Assembly: GCA_903929195.1 (NCBI GenBank)
Contig: CAIYTT010000189.1
Location: forward strand, 1-62,948
Reading direction: 5' to 3'
DNA: 62,948 bases
DNA from: an uncultured Bacteroidota bacterium
Lineage (GTDB): Bacteria > Bacteroidota > Bacteroidia > Chitinophagales > Chitinophagaceae
Translations under genes and position numbers: made by a program
Part shown: positions 46,935 through 55,621 of the stretch, one piece after another
Numbering within the stretch: position 1 is the stretch's first letter
How the letters are laid out: each line of letters starts with the position of its first letter
The notes under the pieces: model-generated
The model's input: the letters and a program-made list of their open reading frames with translations, nothing else
Databases searched by the model: none
What the model was told of the DNA's origin: nothing

Positions 46935-48194
46935 ATGAAGTCTTTTCACAGTAAGGAAAAAGGATTTGGAATAATTTATGATGACATTTTTTTACTAAAT
47001 GGCGCCAGAACACCATTTGGAAAATTATGTGGTACACTTGGCAGTATATCGCCAACAGATTTAGGTATTTTTGCTTGTAGGGCAGCAATAGACAAATCGG
47101 GTATATCGCCCAATGATATAGACCAGATAATGATGGCAAACATAGGGCAAAGCTCTTATGATGCCTATTTTTTACCTCGCCACGTAGGTTTATATGCAGG
47201 AGTACCCCAAACGATTCCTGCTGTTTTATTACAGCGTATTTGCGGGTCGGGGTTTGAGACAATGACTGCCGGAGCAGACCAAATTACATTAGGTAAGGCA
47301 GATGTAGCACTTTGCGGTGGTACCGAAAATATGACCTTAGCACCAACTGTAAGCTTTGGCAATAGAAACGGTTATGCATTAGGTAGGGTAGAATTTAAAG
47401 ATTTTCTTTGGGAAGCATTAAATGATACTGCTGCTGTACCAATGGGCTGCACAGCAGAAAATATTGCAAAACAATATGGAATTACCAGATTGGAAACAGA
47501 TGAATATGGTATGCTATCGGTTGATAGAGCTATTGCTGCTACCCAACGAGGCTTCTTAAAAGAGGAAATAGTACCATTGAATTCTATAATATTTGAGGCA
47601 GAGGGCTTAAAACCAAGAAAAGTTTCCTTACCTAAAAAGGTAACAGATTTTGTTACAGACGAAAATATCCGTTCTTCTTCTTTGGATATTATGTCTAAGT
47701 TGCCAACAACTTTTGAAAAAGACGGAGTACAAACAGCCGCAAATTCAAGCGGTATTGTTGACGGTGCAGCTTCTGCTGTTATCGCAGGGAAAAATTTTAT
47801 TTCTGCACGCAACTTAAACCCACTTACAAGGGTTGTGGCTTCGGCTACAAGTGCATTAGACCCAAAAGTTATGGGCTTAGGTCCTGTACCGGCTATTAGA
47901 TTGCTATTGGAAATGACCGGATTGACAATTGGTGAAATTGGTTTGATAGAAATAAATGAGGCTTTTGCAGCACAGTTTATCGGTTGCGAAAGAGAATTAG
48001 GATTAGATAGAAACATCTGTAATGTTAATGGTGGTGCTATTGCATACGGTCATCCGCTTGCTGCAAGCGGTTTAAGACTGTCGTTGACCCTAAGTAGAGA
48101 AATGAATATAAGAAAAGTAAAATATGGAATAGCCTCTGCTTGTATTGGCGGTGGACAAGGGAATGCAATGTTATTTGAAAATATAAATCTTTAA
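46935..48194 (+). CDS. Thiolase (3-oxoacyl-CoA thiolase)
   Basis: A 419-residue thiolase with all catalytic residues: nucleophilic cysteine C103 (QRICGSGFETM), GLIEINEAFAAQF, His near 372 (NGGAIAYGHPLAASG) and the second cysteine near 402 (ASACIGGGQGNAM). In the benzoyl-CoA pathway the expected reaction is cleavage of 3-oxopimeloyl-CoA with CoA to glutaryl-CoA and acetyl-CoA. It starts 10 bases after the fusion gene and ends four bases before had. Confidence 0.92.
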   Translation: MKSFHSKEKGFGIIYDDIFLLNGARTPFGKLCGTLGSISPTDLGIFACRAAIDKSGISPNDIDQIMMANIGQSSYDAYFLPRHVGLYAGVPQTIPAVLLQRICGSGFETMTAGADQITLGKADVALCGGTENMTLAPTVSFGNRNGYALGRVEFKDFLWEALNDTAAVPMGCTAENIAKQYGITRLETDEYGMLSVDRAIAATQRGFLKEEIVPLNSIIFEAEGLKPRKVSLPKKVTDFVTDENIRSSSLDIMSKLPTTFEKDGVQTAANSSGIVDGAASAVIAGKNFISARNLNPLTRVVASATSALDPKVMGLGPVPAIRLLLEMTGLTIGEIGLIEINEAFAAQFIGCERELGLDRNICNVNGGAIAYGHPLAASGLRLSLTLSREMNIRKVKYGIASACIGGGQGNAMLFENINL

Positions 48195-48198
48195 AATA

Positions 48199-49266
48199 AT
48201 GAGTAATCAAAAAATATATAAGTGGCAAATGACTGCCCTTAATACAGAATTTACACTTGTAGAAGAGGCAGTGCCGGAATTAAAAGCCGGAGAAGCTTTA
48301 ATAAAAGTTGCAGGTTGTGGCGTATGCCATACCGATATTAGTTTTTGGCATGCAGGTGTGCAAACCAAGCACCCGTTACCACTTACTTTAGGACACGAAA
48401 TTAGCGGTACAGTAGTTGCAGGACCAGCGGAATGGTTAAATAAAAATGTAATTATTCCGGCAGTATTGCCTTGTGGCGAATGCGAATTATGCAAAAAAGG
48501 TCGCAGCAATATTTGTCGCAATCAATTAATGCCGGGTAATGATTTTGACGGTGGTTTTGCATCACATATTAAAGTGCCGTATAAATATTTGTGTCCTGTA
48601 CCCGACGCTGTATTGCAAAAATACACATTACAGCAGTTATCCATTATAGCCGATGCGGTTTCTACACCTTATCAGGTAATGAAAAAAGCGGAAATAGAAC
48701 CGGGTGATTTGGCTATTGTAATAGGCGTGGGTGGTGTAGGAATTTATGGAGCACAAATTGCAAAAATATTTGGTGCAAAAGTGATTGCTCTTGATGTAAA
48801 TGATGAGAAATTGGCGATTGCTAAACAAAATGGCATAGATGCAACCTTGAATATTAGAGGATTGGATATAAAAGAAATAAAAGACAAAGTAAAAGCTATC
48901 GTTAAAGAATTGAAGGCTTCACCGTTTTGCTGGAAGATATTTGAAATGTCGGGTACTAAAGCAGGGCAAGAAACCGCTTTTAACCTCATAACGTTTGCTT
49001 CTACGCTGTCGGTTGTTGGTTTTACAATGGATAAAGTGGAAGTACGTTTAAGTAATTTAATGGCTTTTGATGCTAAACTGATAGGTACTTGGGGTTGTAA
49101 ACCGGAATTGTACCCGGAAGTTGTGGCACTCGTAGCCGATGATAAATTACATATTGATGAGTTTGTACAAACATTCCCTATGTCGCAAATAAATGATGTA
49201 TTTAAGAATACATTAGAGCATAAGTATGTAAAACGTTCTGTTTTAGTTCCTGATTTTAATAATTAA
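48199..49266 (+). CDS. had: 6-Hydroxycyclohex-1-ene-1-carbonyl-CoA dehydrogenase
   Basis: A 355-residue zinc-dependent medium-chain dehydrogenase. It oxidises 6-hydroxycyclohex-1-ene-1-carbonyl-CoA to the 6-oxo compound with NAD. Zinc ligands are in GCGVCHTD (C40, with C43 beside it) and GHEI (H66, E67). The structural Zn cysteines are in CGECELCKKGRSNIC. The cofactor loop is VIGVGGVGIYGAQIA. Had-specific segments are present: FCWKIFEMSGTKAGQE and LMAFDAKLIGTWGCKPELYPEV, which closely resemble the Thauera enzyme from memory. It lies next to oah (13 bases). Confidence 0.93.
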   Translation: MSNQKIYKWQMTALNTEFTLVEEAVPELKAGEALIKVAGCGVCHTDISFWHAGVQTKHPLPLTLGHEISGTVVAGPAEWLNKNVIIPAVLPCGECELCKKGRSNICRNQLMPGNDFDGGFASHIKVPYKYLCPVPDAVLQKYTLQQLSIIADAVSTPYQVMKKAEIEPGDLAIVIGVGGVGIYGAQIAKIFGAKVIALDVNDEKLAIAKQNGIDATLNIRGLDIKEIKDKVKAIVKELKASPFCWKIFEMSGTKAGQETAFNLITFASTLSVVGFTMDKVEVRLSNLMAFDAKLIGTWGCKPELYPEVVALVADDKLHIDEFVQTFPMSQINDVFKNTLEHKYVKRSVLVPDFNN

Positions 49267-49279
49267 AAACATATATTTT

Positions 49280-50380
49280 ATGAAGCAATTGAAAAACCAT
49301 GATATTGTTACAATAGATTTCAAAGAAATCTTATTTGAAAAGCGTCCTTGTTTAGACAGAGACGGTAGTGCAAAAGAAGGATTGTATAATGCATGGATTA
49401 TATTAAATAATCCTAAACAGTATAATTCTTATACTACAGCTGCTATTAAAGAGATGATACTTGCATTTAGAACGGCATCGAACGACCGTAGTGTTGTTGC
49501 CGTGGTTTTAACTGCTGTAGGCGATAAAGCATTTTGTACCGGTGGCAATACCAAAGAGTATGCAGAATATTATTCAGGCAACCCACAGGAATATTCGCAA
49601 TACATGCGTTTGTTTAACGACATGGTATCTGCAATATTAATGTGCGAAAAACCTGTTATATGCCGTATAAATGGCATGAGAGTAGGTGGCGGACAAGAAA
49701 TAGGTATGGCGTGCGATTTCAGTATTGCCAGCGATATGGCACGCTTGGGTCAAGCAGGACCTAAACACGGCAGTGCCCCAATTGGTGGTGCAACAGACTT
49801 TTTACCTTTGTTTGTAGGGGTAGAAAGAGCAATGTTTTCACTAACCTTATGCGAGCCTTGGACGGCACATCAAGCTTATTACTATGGCGTGCTTACAGAT
49901 ATTGCCCCTGTTTTAAAGCTTGACGGTAAATTTATTGCCAACCCAATGGTAGTTACAGAAAAAGTAGTTGACGAATATGGAAGAATAATATTTGGAGCAA
50001 TGAAAACAGGTGATGAATTAGCTAAAGCTAAGGAAATTGTTGCAAAAGCAGAGGTTGACTTAACAATGCTTGATAAAACAGTAAATACACTTATAGCTAA
50101 AATATTGCACACCTTCCCTAATTGTATGAATAAAACAATTAGTGAAGTACGTAAATTTAAATTAGAACATTGGGATAAAAACAAAGAAGGCAGTAGAGAG
50201 TGGTTGGCATTAAATATGATGACAGAAGCAAAAGCAGGTTTCTGTGCATTTAATGACGGCCCTAAAGAAAACCGTGAAGTTGATTTTGTTTTGTTACGTC
50301 AGTTATTGGCAGAAGGACATGCTTGGAACGATGAACTACATGAAACGATTTCTCCTCAATTTCAAAAACAAAGTGTTTAA
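49280..50380 (+). CDS. oah: 6-Oxocyclohex-1-ene-1-carbonyl-CoA hydrolase (ring opening)
   Basis: A 366-residue crotonase-superfamily enzyme of the length specific to Oah (crotonases are usually near 260). It adds two waters to 6-oxocyclohex-1-ene-1-carbonyl-CoA and opens the ring to 3-hydroxypimelyl-CoA. The oxyanion region (FCTGGNTKEYAEYYSGNPQEY), the loop ICRINGMRVGGGQEIGMACDFSIA and the GPKHGSAPIGGATDFLPLFVG segment are characteristic. The extended C-terminal region (EVRKFKLEHWDKNKEGSREWLALNMMTEAKAGF) is also typical. Oah is the accepted functional marker gene for anaerobic aromatic degradation (bamA family). It lies between had and dch. Confidence 0.95.
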   Translation: MKQLKNHDIVTIDFKEILFEKRPCLDRDGSAKEGLYNAWIILNNPKQYNSYTTAAIKEMILAFRTASNDRSVVAVVLTAVGDKAFCTGGNTKEYAEYYSGNPQEYSQYMRLFNDMVSAILMCEKPVICRINGMRVGGGQEIGMACDFSIASDMARLGQAGPKHGSAPIGGATDFLPLFVGVERAMFSLTLCEPWTAHQAYYYGVLTDIAPVLKLDGKFIANPMVVTEKVVDEYGRIIFGAMKTGDELAKAKEIVAKAEVDLTMLDKTVNTLIAKILHTFPNCMNKTISEVRKFKLEHWDKNKEGSREWLALNMMTEAKAGFCAFNDGPKENREVDFVLLRQLLAEGHAWNDELHETISPQFQKQSV

Positions 50381-50388
50381 TTTCTATT

Positions 50389-51162
50389 ATGAAAAAAGTA
50401 AGGGTTAATTATTTATTTGAAGGCGCAGTAGCACAAATAATTTTAGATGATGGTAAAGGAAATGTACTTGACCACATCATGATGGAAGACTTAATGGGAT
50501 TATTTGAAGAATTTAAAAGCCGTAATGATTTAAAGCTGATTACTTTTGAAGGAGCCGGGAAACACTTTTCTTTTGGTGCAAGTGTTGAAGAACATCAAAA
50601 GGACATGGCAGGTAATATGATACACTCTTTTCATGCAATGTTTTTGGCAATAAGAGATTTAGCGATACCTACATTAGCAAAAATAACTGGACAGTGCTTA
50701 GGCGGTGGTATGGAATTAGCTATTATGTGTAATTTTTTATATGCCGACAAAACAGCAAAAATGGGGCAGCCTGAGATTATTTTAGGTGTTTTCCCACCAC
50801 CGGCATCTGTAATATTGCCTGAAAAAATAGGACTTGCAAAAGCTGAAGAAATCATAATTACAGGTCGCACTTTACTTGCCGATGAATGCAAAACAATTGG
50901 CTTGCTGAACGAATTATATAATGACAAAACAGAATTGGAAGCTGGAGTAAATCAGTTTATAGAGCAGCATATTCTACCCAAAAGTGCTGTTTCATTAAGG
51001 TATGCAGTAAAATCAGTAAGAGTAAAATTCAATCATATATTAGGTAACTTTTTGCCTATATTAGAACAGATGTATGTAAATGAATTAATGAATACAAAGG
51101 ATGCTAATGAGGGTATTAATTCCTTTTTGGAAAAAAGAAAACCGAATTGGAGTAATAATTAA
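50389..51162 (+). CDS. dch: Cyclohexa-1,5-diene-1-carbonyl-CoA hydratase
   Basis: A 257-residue crotonase-type hydratase. It adds water to the dienoyl-CoA product of benzoyl-CoA reductase, giving 6-hydroxycyclohex-1-ene-1-carbonyl-CoA. Dch-type motifs are seen: HFSFGASVEEH, GQCLGGGMELAIMCNFLYA, KMGQPEIILGVFPPPAS, the C-terminal SLRYAVKS and the final INSFLEKRKPNW. This last pattern agrees closely with the Thauera enzyme as recalled. It starts eight bases after oah. A perfect palindrome follows the gene. Confidence 0.95.
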   Translation: MKKVRVNYLFEGAVAQIILDDGKGNVLDHIMMEDLMGLFEEFKSRNDLKLITFEGAGKHFSFGASVEEHQKDMAGNMIHSFHAMFLAIRDLAIPTLAKITGQCLGGGMELAIMCNFLYADKTAKMGQPEIILGVFPPPASVILPEKIGLAKAEEIIITGRTLLADECKTIGLLNELYNDKTELEAGVNQFIEQHILPKSAVSLRYAVKSVRVKFNHILGNFLPILEQMYVNELMNTKDANEGINSFLEKRKPNWSNN

Positions 51163-51176
51163 TTTAATGTAAATAT

Positions 51177-51202
51177 AAAGCCAATCTATATAGATTGGCT
51201 TT
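51177..51202. terminator. Perfect 26-base palindrome between dch and the HAD/ECH fusion gene
   Basis: AAAGCCAATCTA TA TAGATTGGCTTT is fully self-complementary and lies in the only long gap (75 bases) inside the operon. A poly-T tract is not present beyond the CTTT arm, so it may be a partial terminator, a processing site or an operator lowering expression of the last gene. Confidence 0.5.
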
Positions 51203-51237
51203 ATGTATTAATAATAATTCTGTAAAAGTTTAATTAT

Positions 51238-53235
51238 ATGAAATCTATTAAAACAGTTGGTGTAGTAGGAGCCGGAACAATGGGTGCTGCTATTACACAA
51301 AAATTTGCACAAGAAAATTTTAAAGTAATGCTTGCAGACAGAGAAGAAACGTATGTGCAACGCGGTATTGGTAATATTACTAAAATGCTTACCGAAGGGA
51401 TTGAACGTAAAGTATTTACCAAAGAGCAGGTAGATGGCTATTTGTCTAATATTACCGGTACACATAATTTGGAGGATTTAAAAAAGTGCGATTTAATTGT
51501 TGAAGCCATTTTTGAAGATTTTAATGCTAAAACAGATTTATTTAAAACATTAAGTTCTATTGTGAATGCAGATACTATATTAGCAACCAATACCTCTTCC
51601 TACTCGGTTACCGAATTAGCAGAATCTGTAAAGAATCCGGAGCGTTTTATTGGGTTACATTATTTTTATCATGCAGCGAAAAACAGGTTGGTAGAAATAA
51701 TACCGGGTGCCAAAACAGCACAGAATGTTATAGATGCTGCAAAATCGTTTTCGATGCTTTCGGGCAAAGATGCTATTATATGTAAAGATTCGTATGGTTT
51801 TGTGGTTAACCGTTTTTTTGTTCCTTGGCTTAATGAATCTGTAAGATTATTGCATGAAAAGGTAGCTAATATAGCTACAATAGATGCTGTATGTATGGAT
51901 GTTTTTGGCATAGGTATGGGACCATTTGCGCTTATGAATGCAACTGGAGTGCCGGTAGCCTACCATGCACAAAAAACACTTGAAAGATTAGGAAGCCTTT
52001 ATTCGGTAGCTCCTAAACTGAAAGAACAAGCACTAAGTGGTGTTCAATGGAGTTTAGAAGGCGATATTGATACAAGTGAAGAAGTAAAAAAGAACATTAG
52101 CGATAGAATGTTAGGTGTAGTATTTTTTGTTTGTTCGCAATTACTTGATGAAAAAGTGTGTAATGCAGTAGATATTAACAGAGGTGCAAAAATAGGATTG
52201 AAATGGAAACGTGGCCCTATTGAACTAATGCAGTATTATAAAGAAGAAAATGTGTGGGCTGCAATTCATAAAATTGCAGGTTTATATCAAATGCACGTGC
52301 CTGTATCCATCGGTATGCAATATTGGAATATGCAATTTGTTGATTTAGAAACGAAAGGTTCCACTGCCATTATTACCATGAACAGACCCGAAGATTTAAA
52401 TGCATTAAATGAAGAAGTAATGCAACAATTGGATAAGCAATTTACATTAGCCAATAATAATGCATCTATTGACACAATCTTTATAACAGGTGCAGGTAAA
52501 GCTTTTGTTGCCGGTGCCGATATTAAGTTTTTTATAAAAAACATTAAGGCAAACAAAATAAAAGACATTGAAACCTTTACAGCTTATGGGCAAGAGGTGT
52601 TTAGGAAAATAGATGAGTCGCCTAAAAAAGTAGTTGCCGTAATAAATGGCTTAGCATTAGGTGGTGGTTTAGAACTTGCCTTATGTGCCGATGTACTATT
52701 TGCCATGCCTAAAGCACAAATGGCGTTCCCCGAAACAGGTATCGGAATCTATCCCGGTTTAGGAGGCACACAACGCAGTGCCACTAAAATAGGCAAACCA
52801 ATGGCTAAATACCTTATTCTTAGTGGTAAAATGTTGAGTGCCAAAGATGCAGCAGAAATAGGTTTGATAGATAAAGTAATAATGCCGGAAGACTTATATG
52901 AATTAATAGCCGGCAATATGCCACTGCCTACTAACGGTACTACAAAATTAAACACCAAATGGCAACTTATAGAGCAATTTTTCAAGAATAACACCACAAC
53001 TTCTATAATAGAAAACAAGTATAACAAAGGAGAAATGGCGAGTGAAGATGCTGAAAAAATTGTAAAAACATTGAAACGTAAAGCTCCGGTTGCATTAGAA
53101 ATAGCCACCAAGTTAATAGAAGAAGCAAAGGGCTGTGAAACTGAATTACAACACTTGCAAACAATTTTCACTACATCAGATGCTTTATTAGGTTTAAGCT
53201 CTATTGGTAAGCAAGTAGAATATACGGGCAAATAG
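51238..53235 (+). CDS. 3-Hydroxyacyl-CoA dehydrogenase / enoyl-CoA hydratase fusion
   Basis: A 665-residue bifunctional protein. Residues 1-about 290 are the NAD-dependent 3-hydroxyacyl-CoA dehydrogenase (Rossmann loop VGVVGAGTMGAAIT, LIVEAIFEDF, ATNTSSYSVTELA, IGLHYFYHAAKNRLVEIIPG with the catalytic His). Residues about 365-560 are an enoyl-CoA hydratase (GAGKAFVAGADIKFF, INGLALGGGLELALCADV, FPETGIGIYPGLGGTQR). The order is dehydrogenase first, the reverse of FadB and like the archaeal and FadN-type fusions. It would oxidise 3-hydroxypimelyl-CoA to 3-oxopimelyl-CoA; the hydratase half fits 2-enoyl-pimelyl-CoA or general acyl-CoA chemistry. It ends the operon; no clear terminator is seen after it. 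Confidence 0.9.
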   Translation: MKSIKTVGVVGAGTMGAAITQKFAQENFKVMLADREETYVQRGIGNITKMLTEGIERKVFTKEQVDGYLSNITGTHNLEDLKKCDLIVEAIFEDFNAKTDLFKTLSSIVNADTILATNTSSYSVTELAESVKNPERFIGLHYFYHAAKNRLVEIIPGAKTAQNVIDAAKSFSMLSGKDAIICKDSYGFVVNRFFVPWLNESVRLLHEKVANIATIDAVCMDVFGIGMGPFALMNATGVPVAYHAQKTLERLGSLYSVAPKLKEQALSGVQWSLEGDIDTSEEVKKNISDRMLGVVFFVCSQLLDEKVCNAVDINRGAKIGLKWKRGPIELMQYYKEENVWAAIHKIAGLYQMHVPVSIGMQYWNMQFVDLETKGSTAIITMNRPEDLNALNEEVMQQLDKQFTLANNNASIDTIFITGAGKAFVAGADIKFFIKNIKANKIKDIETFTAYGQEVFRKIDESPKKVVAVINGLALGGGLELALCADVLFAMPKAQMAFPETGIGIYPGLGGTQRSATKIGKPMAKYLILSGKMLSAKDAAEIGLIDKVIMPEDLYELIAGNMPLPTNGTTKLNTKWQLIEQFFKNNTTTSIIENKYNKGEMASEDAEKIVKTLKRKAPVALEIATKLIEEAKGCETELQHLQTIFTTSDALLGLSSIGKQVEYTGK

Positions 53236-53334
53236 TTGTTGAATAAAAGCAGCATATTTTGCATAAGTGCTACAAAAGATAAATAGACACAATAGAAATA
53301 TTTTGTTTAATTTTAGTTCCTAATTTCTGATGCT

Positions 53335-54870
53335 GTGTTTAAGCGAACAATTATTCTTTCGGCTCTAATTGTAATTACACTATTCTTTATTGTAAGCTCT
53401 TGTGTGCATAGTCCGCAAGTTGCAGTAATACCGGCAGACGGTGAATACCCTAAAGAAGTAGGTACTATCTTATTAAATAAATGTGCTATTTCGGGTTGCC
53501 ATAATCAAGCCAGTTATGTATATGCAGGTGGTTTATTATTAGATTCATGGTCGCATTTATTAAACGGTAGTGCTTCGGGTGCTGCAATAGTTGCATATAG
53601 TCCTCAATACAGTCCATTACTTTATCATACCAATACCGATTCTACATTAGGTACTGTTGACTTACCTACTATGCCTTATAGTACAACCGGCAGACCTATG
53701 ACACCACTTAGTAAAACAGAATACCAAACTTTATATAACTGGATAGCAAAAGGAGCACCTGATAAAAACGGGAATATTCCGTTTGCCAGTGACCCTGCAA
53801 CCCGACAAAAAATATACTTAACCCAATCAGGCTGCGATTTAGTTGCTGTAATTGATGCCCAAACCCGGGTTGTAATGCGTTATATACCGGTTGGCTTAAA
53901 CCCCGGGCAGATTGAAAATATGCACGATATAGAAGTTTCGCCAGACGGTATGTATGCCTATATTGTTTTTTTAGCAGGCAACTATATACAAAAAATAGAT
54001 ACCAGAACCGATACAGTAGTTGCCAGTTTAAATTTAGGAACAATTAATAGTTTTAGTTACGGGTGGAGTATTTTACTTATATCGCCAACCGGTAATGATT
54101 TGGTAACATCCGATTTTTTATCCTCTTCACCGGGCTTTGTAACACCTGTATCTACAGCAGGTAATATGCAATTAGGCTCTTGGAATTTAGGTGCTTCTTT
54201 TACTTATCCGCATGGTATTGGCTCTTGCCCGTCTTTTGATACCTTTTTTGTTACTTCTCAATTTGGTAATATTGTATATAAATTTAGCACAAACAGAGTA
54301 GCCGGAAAAAATCCTTTATTTAAACAAATACCAATAAAAGGAGCTGCATTTATTATTGATTCCAACCAATCCGTCGACCCTCACCAAATACAGATGTCGC
54401 CCGATAATTCTAAGTATTTTGTTACCTGCCAACGGTCTAACGAAGTAAGGGTAATGGATGCCTATACCGATAAATTGCTTGATAGCATAAGTGTAGGTGT
54501 CAAACCGCAAGAAATGGCTTTGTCTGAGTCGCACCATTATTTGTTTGTTGCTTGCGAAGAAGATAGCAATGCTGTTGGCAGAAAAGGGTCTATTTATGTG
54601 TTGGACTATACCCAAACACCCTTAAAAATTGTGAAGGTTTTATATGGCAATTTTTATCAGCCACACGATATTACAGTTGATGAAAAAGACGGTTTAATAT
54701 TTATACCCAGTTTAAATGCCAATCCTAACGGGCCTGCCCCACACCACGCTACATCTTGTGGCGGACGGGCAGGTTGGTATTCGGTTTATAATTTAAATAC
54801 CTTAGAACCGGCAGATACCAAACAATATGAGGTATTGGTGTATCCTTATGCCATTGCAACCCGTTTTTAA
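53335..54870 (+). CDS. Exported lipoprotein with CX4CH motif and beta-propeller
   Basis: A 511-residue protein beginning at a GTG. It has a lipoprotein signal (VITLFFIVSSC, lipid Cys near 23). A cytochrome-like segment follows with NKCAISGCHNQAS (a CX4CH heme motif rather than CXXCH) and a potential axial methionine in RPMTPLS. A YVTN-type seven-bladed propeller runs from about residue 155 (VAVIDAQTRVVMRYIPVG, IEVSPDGMYAYI, VRVMDAYTDKLLDSISVG). The family is common in Bacteroidota and is located at the outer membrane or periplasm. It lies 100 bases after the benzoyl-CoA operon on the same strand; a functional link is unproven. The CX4CH spacing is known in some multiheme cytochromes, so heme binding is likely but not certain. 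Confidence 0.75.
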   Translation: MFKRTIILSALIVITLFFIVSSCVHSPQVAVIPADGEYPKEVGTILLNKCAISGCHNQASYVYAGGLLLDSWSHLLNGSASGAAIVAYSPQYSPLLYHTNTDSTLGTVDLPTMPYSTTGRPMTPLSKTEYQTLYNWIAKGAPDKNGNIPFASDPATRQKIYLTQSGCDLVAVIDAQTRVVMRYIPVGLNPGQIENMHDIEVSPDGMYAYIVFLAGNYIQKIDTRTDTVVASLNLGTINSFSYGWSILLISPTGNDLVTSDFLSSSPGFVTPVSTAGNMQLGSWNLGASFTYPHGIGSCPSFDTFFVTSQFGNIVYKFSTNRVAGKNPLFKQIPIKGAAFIIDSNQSVDPHQIQMSPDNSKYFVTCQRSNEVRVMDAYTDKLLDSISVGVKPQEMALSESHHYLFVACEEDSNAVGRKGSIYVLDYTQTPLKIVKVLYGNFYQPHDITVDEKDGLIFIPSLNANPNGPAPHHATSCGGRAGWYSVYNLNTLEPADTKQYEVLVYPYAIATRF

Positions 54871-54990
54871 TAATGAATTGTAGTATTTTTGTAACTATCA
54901 GATTCACAAAACTAATTTATGTTTGATTTGAAAATTCAAACTCTATAACTCAATTGAACTTATTTATTAGTAAAATATTAATTGAATTAG

Positions 54991-54998
54991 TAACTTTG
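54991..54998 (+). promoter_or_regulatory. -7 promoter element before def
   Basis: TAACTTTG (exact TAnnTTTG) lies 25 bases before the def ATG. No TTG is seen at the expected -33 position. Confidence 0.5.
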
Positions 54999-55023
54999 AC
55001 CTTTTTTATATTTTTAGTTATAG

Positions 55024-55602
55024 ATGATTTTACCAGTTGTAGCTTACGGAAGCCCCATTTTGCGAAAAGTTTGTGATATAATTACCCCCGAATATGCAGG
55101 ACTGCAAAAGTTGATTGCAGATATGTGGGAAACAATGTATAATAGTAATGGAGTAGGTTTGGCGGCTCCGCAAATCAATAAACCTATACGTATGTTTTTG
55201 GTTGATACCATACAAGTAGTAGATGGGTTTGAAGAAGAGGACAAACGTAAATATCCTAATGAAAAACCAATAAAACAGGTATTTATTAATGCCGAAAAAA
55301 TAGATGAAACCGGAGATACTTGGGCTTATAATGAAGGTTGTTTAAGCATACCAAAGGTAAGAGAAGACATTAGCAGAACCAGAAAAATAAAGCTAAAATA
55401 TCTTGACGAAAATTTTGTAGAACATATAGATGAATTCGAAGGGATTGCTGCACGGGTTATTCAACACGAATATGACCATATTATAGGTAAATTGTTTATT
55501 GATTATCTTTCTCCGTTAAAGAAAAGACTTATTGCAAACAAACTGAAAGATATTACATCCGGTAAAGTAAAAACAGACTATCGTATGTTATTTCCAAAAT
55601 AG
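55024..55602 (+). CDS. def: Peptide deformylase
   Basis: Removes the formyl group from nascent proteins. The 192-residue protein has the three deformylase motifs: GVGLAAPQI near residue 40, EGCLSIP near 108, and HEYDHIIGKLF near 150 (HExxH), with the metal ligands C and two histidines. The length fits type 1. It is transcribed from its own promoter and is convergent with the glycosyltransferase gene, with a 19-base gap. Confidence 0.97.
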   Translation: MILPVVAYGSPILRKVCDIITPEYAGLQKLIADMWETMYNSNGVGLAAPQINKPIRMFLVDTIQVVDGFEEEDKRKYPNEKPIKQVFINAEKIDETGDTWAYNEGCLSIPKVREDISRTRKIKLKYLDENFVEHIDEFEGIAARVIQHEYDHIIGKLFIDYLSPLKKRLIANKLKDITSGKVKTDYRMLFPK

Positions 55603-55621
55603 TAGCACGCTTTGGTAAGGT

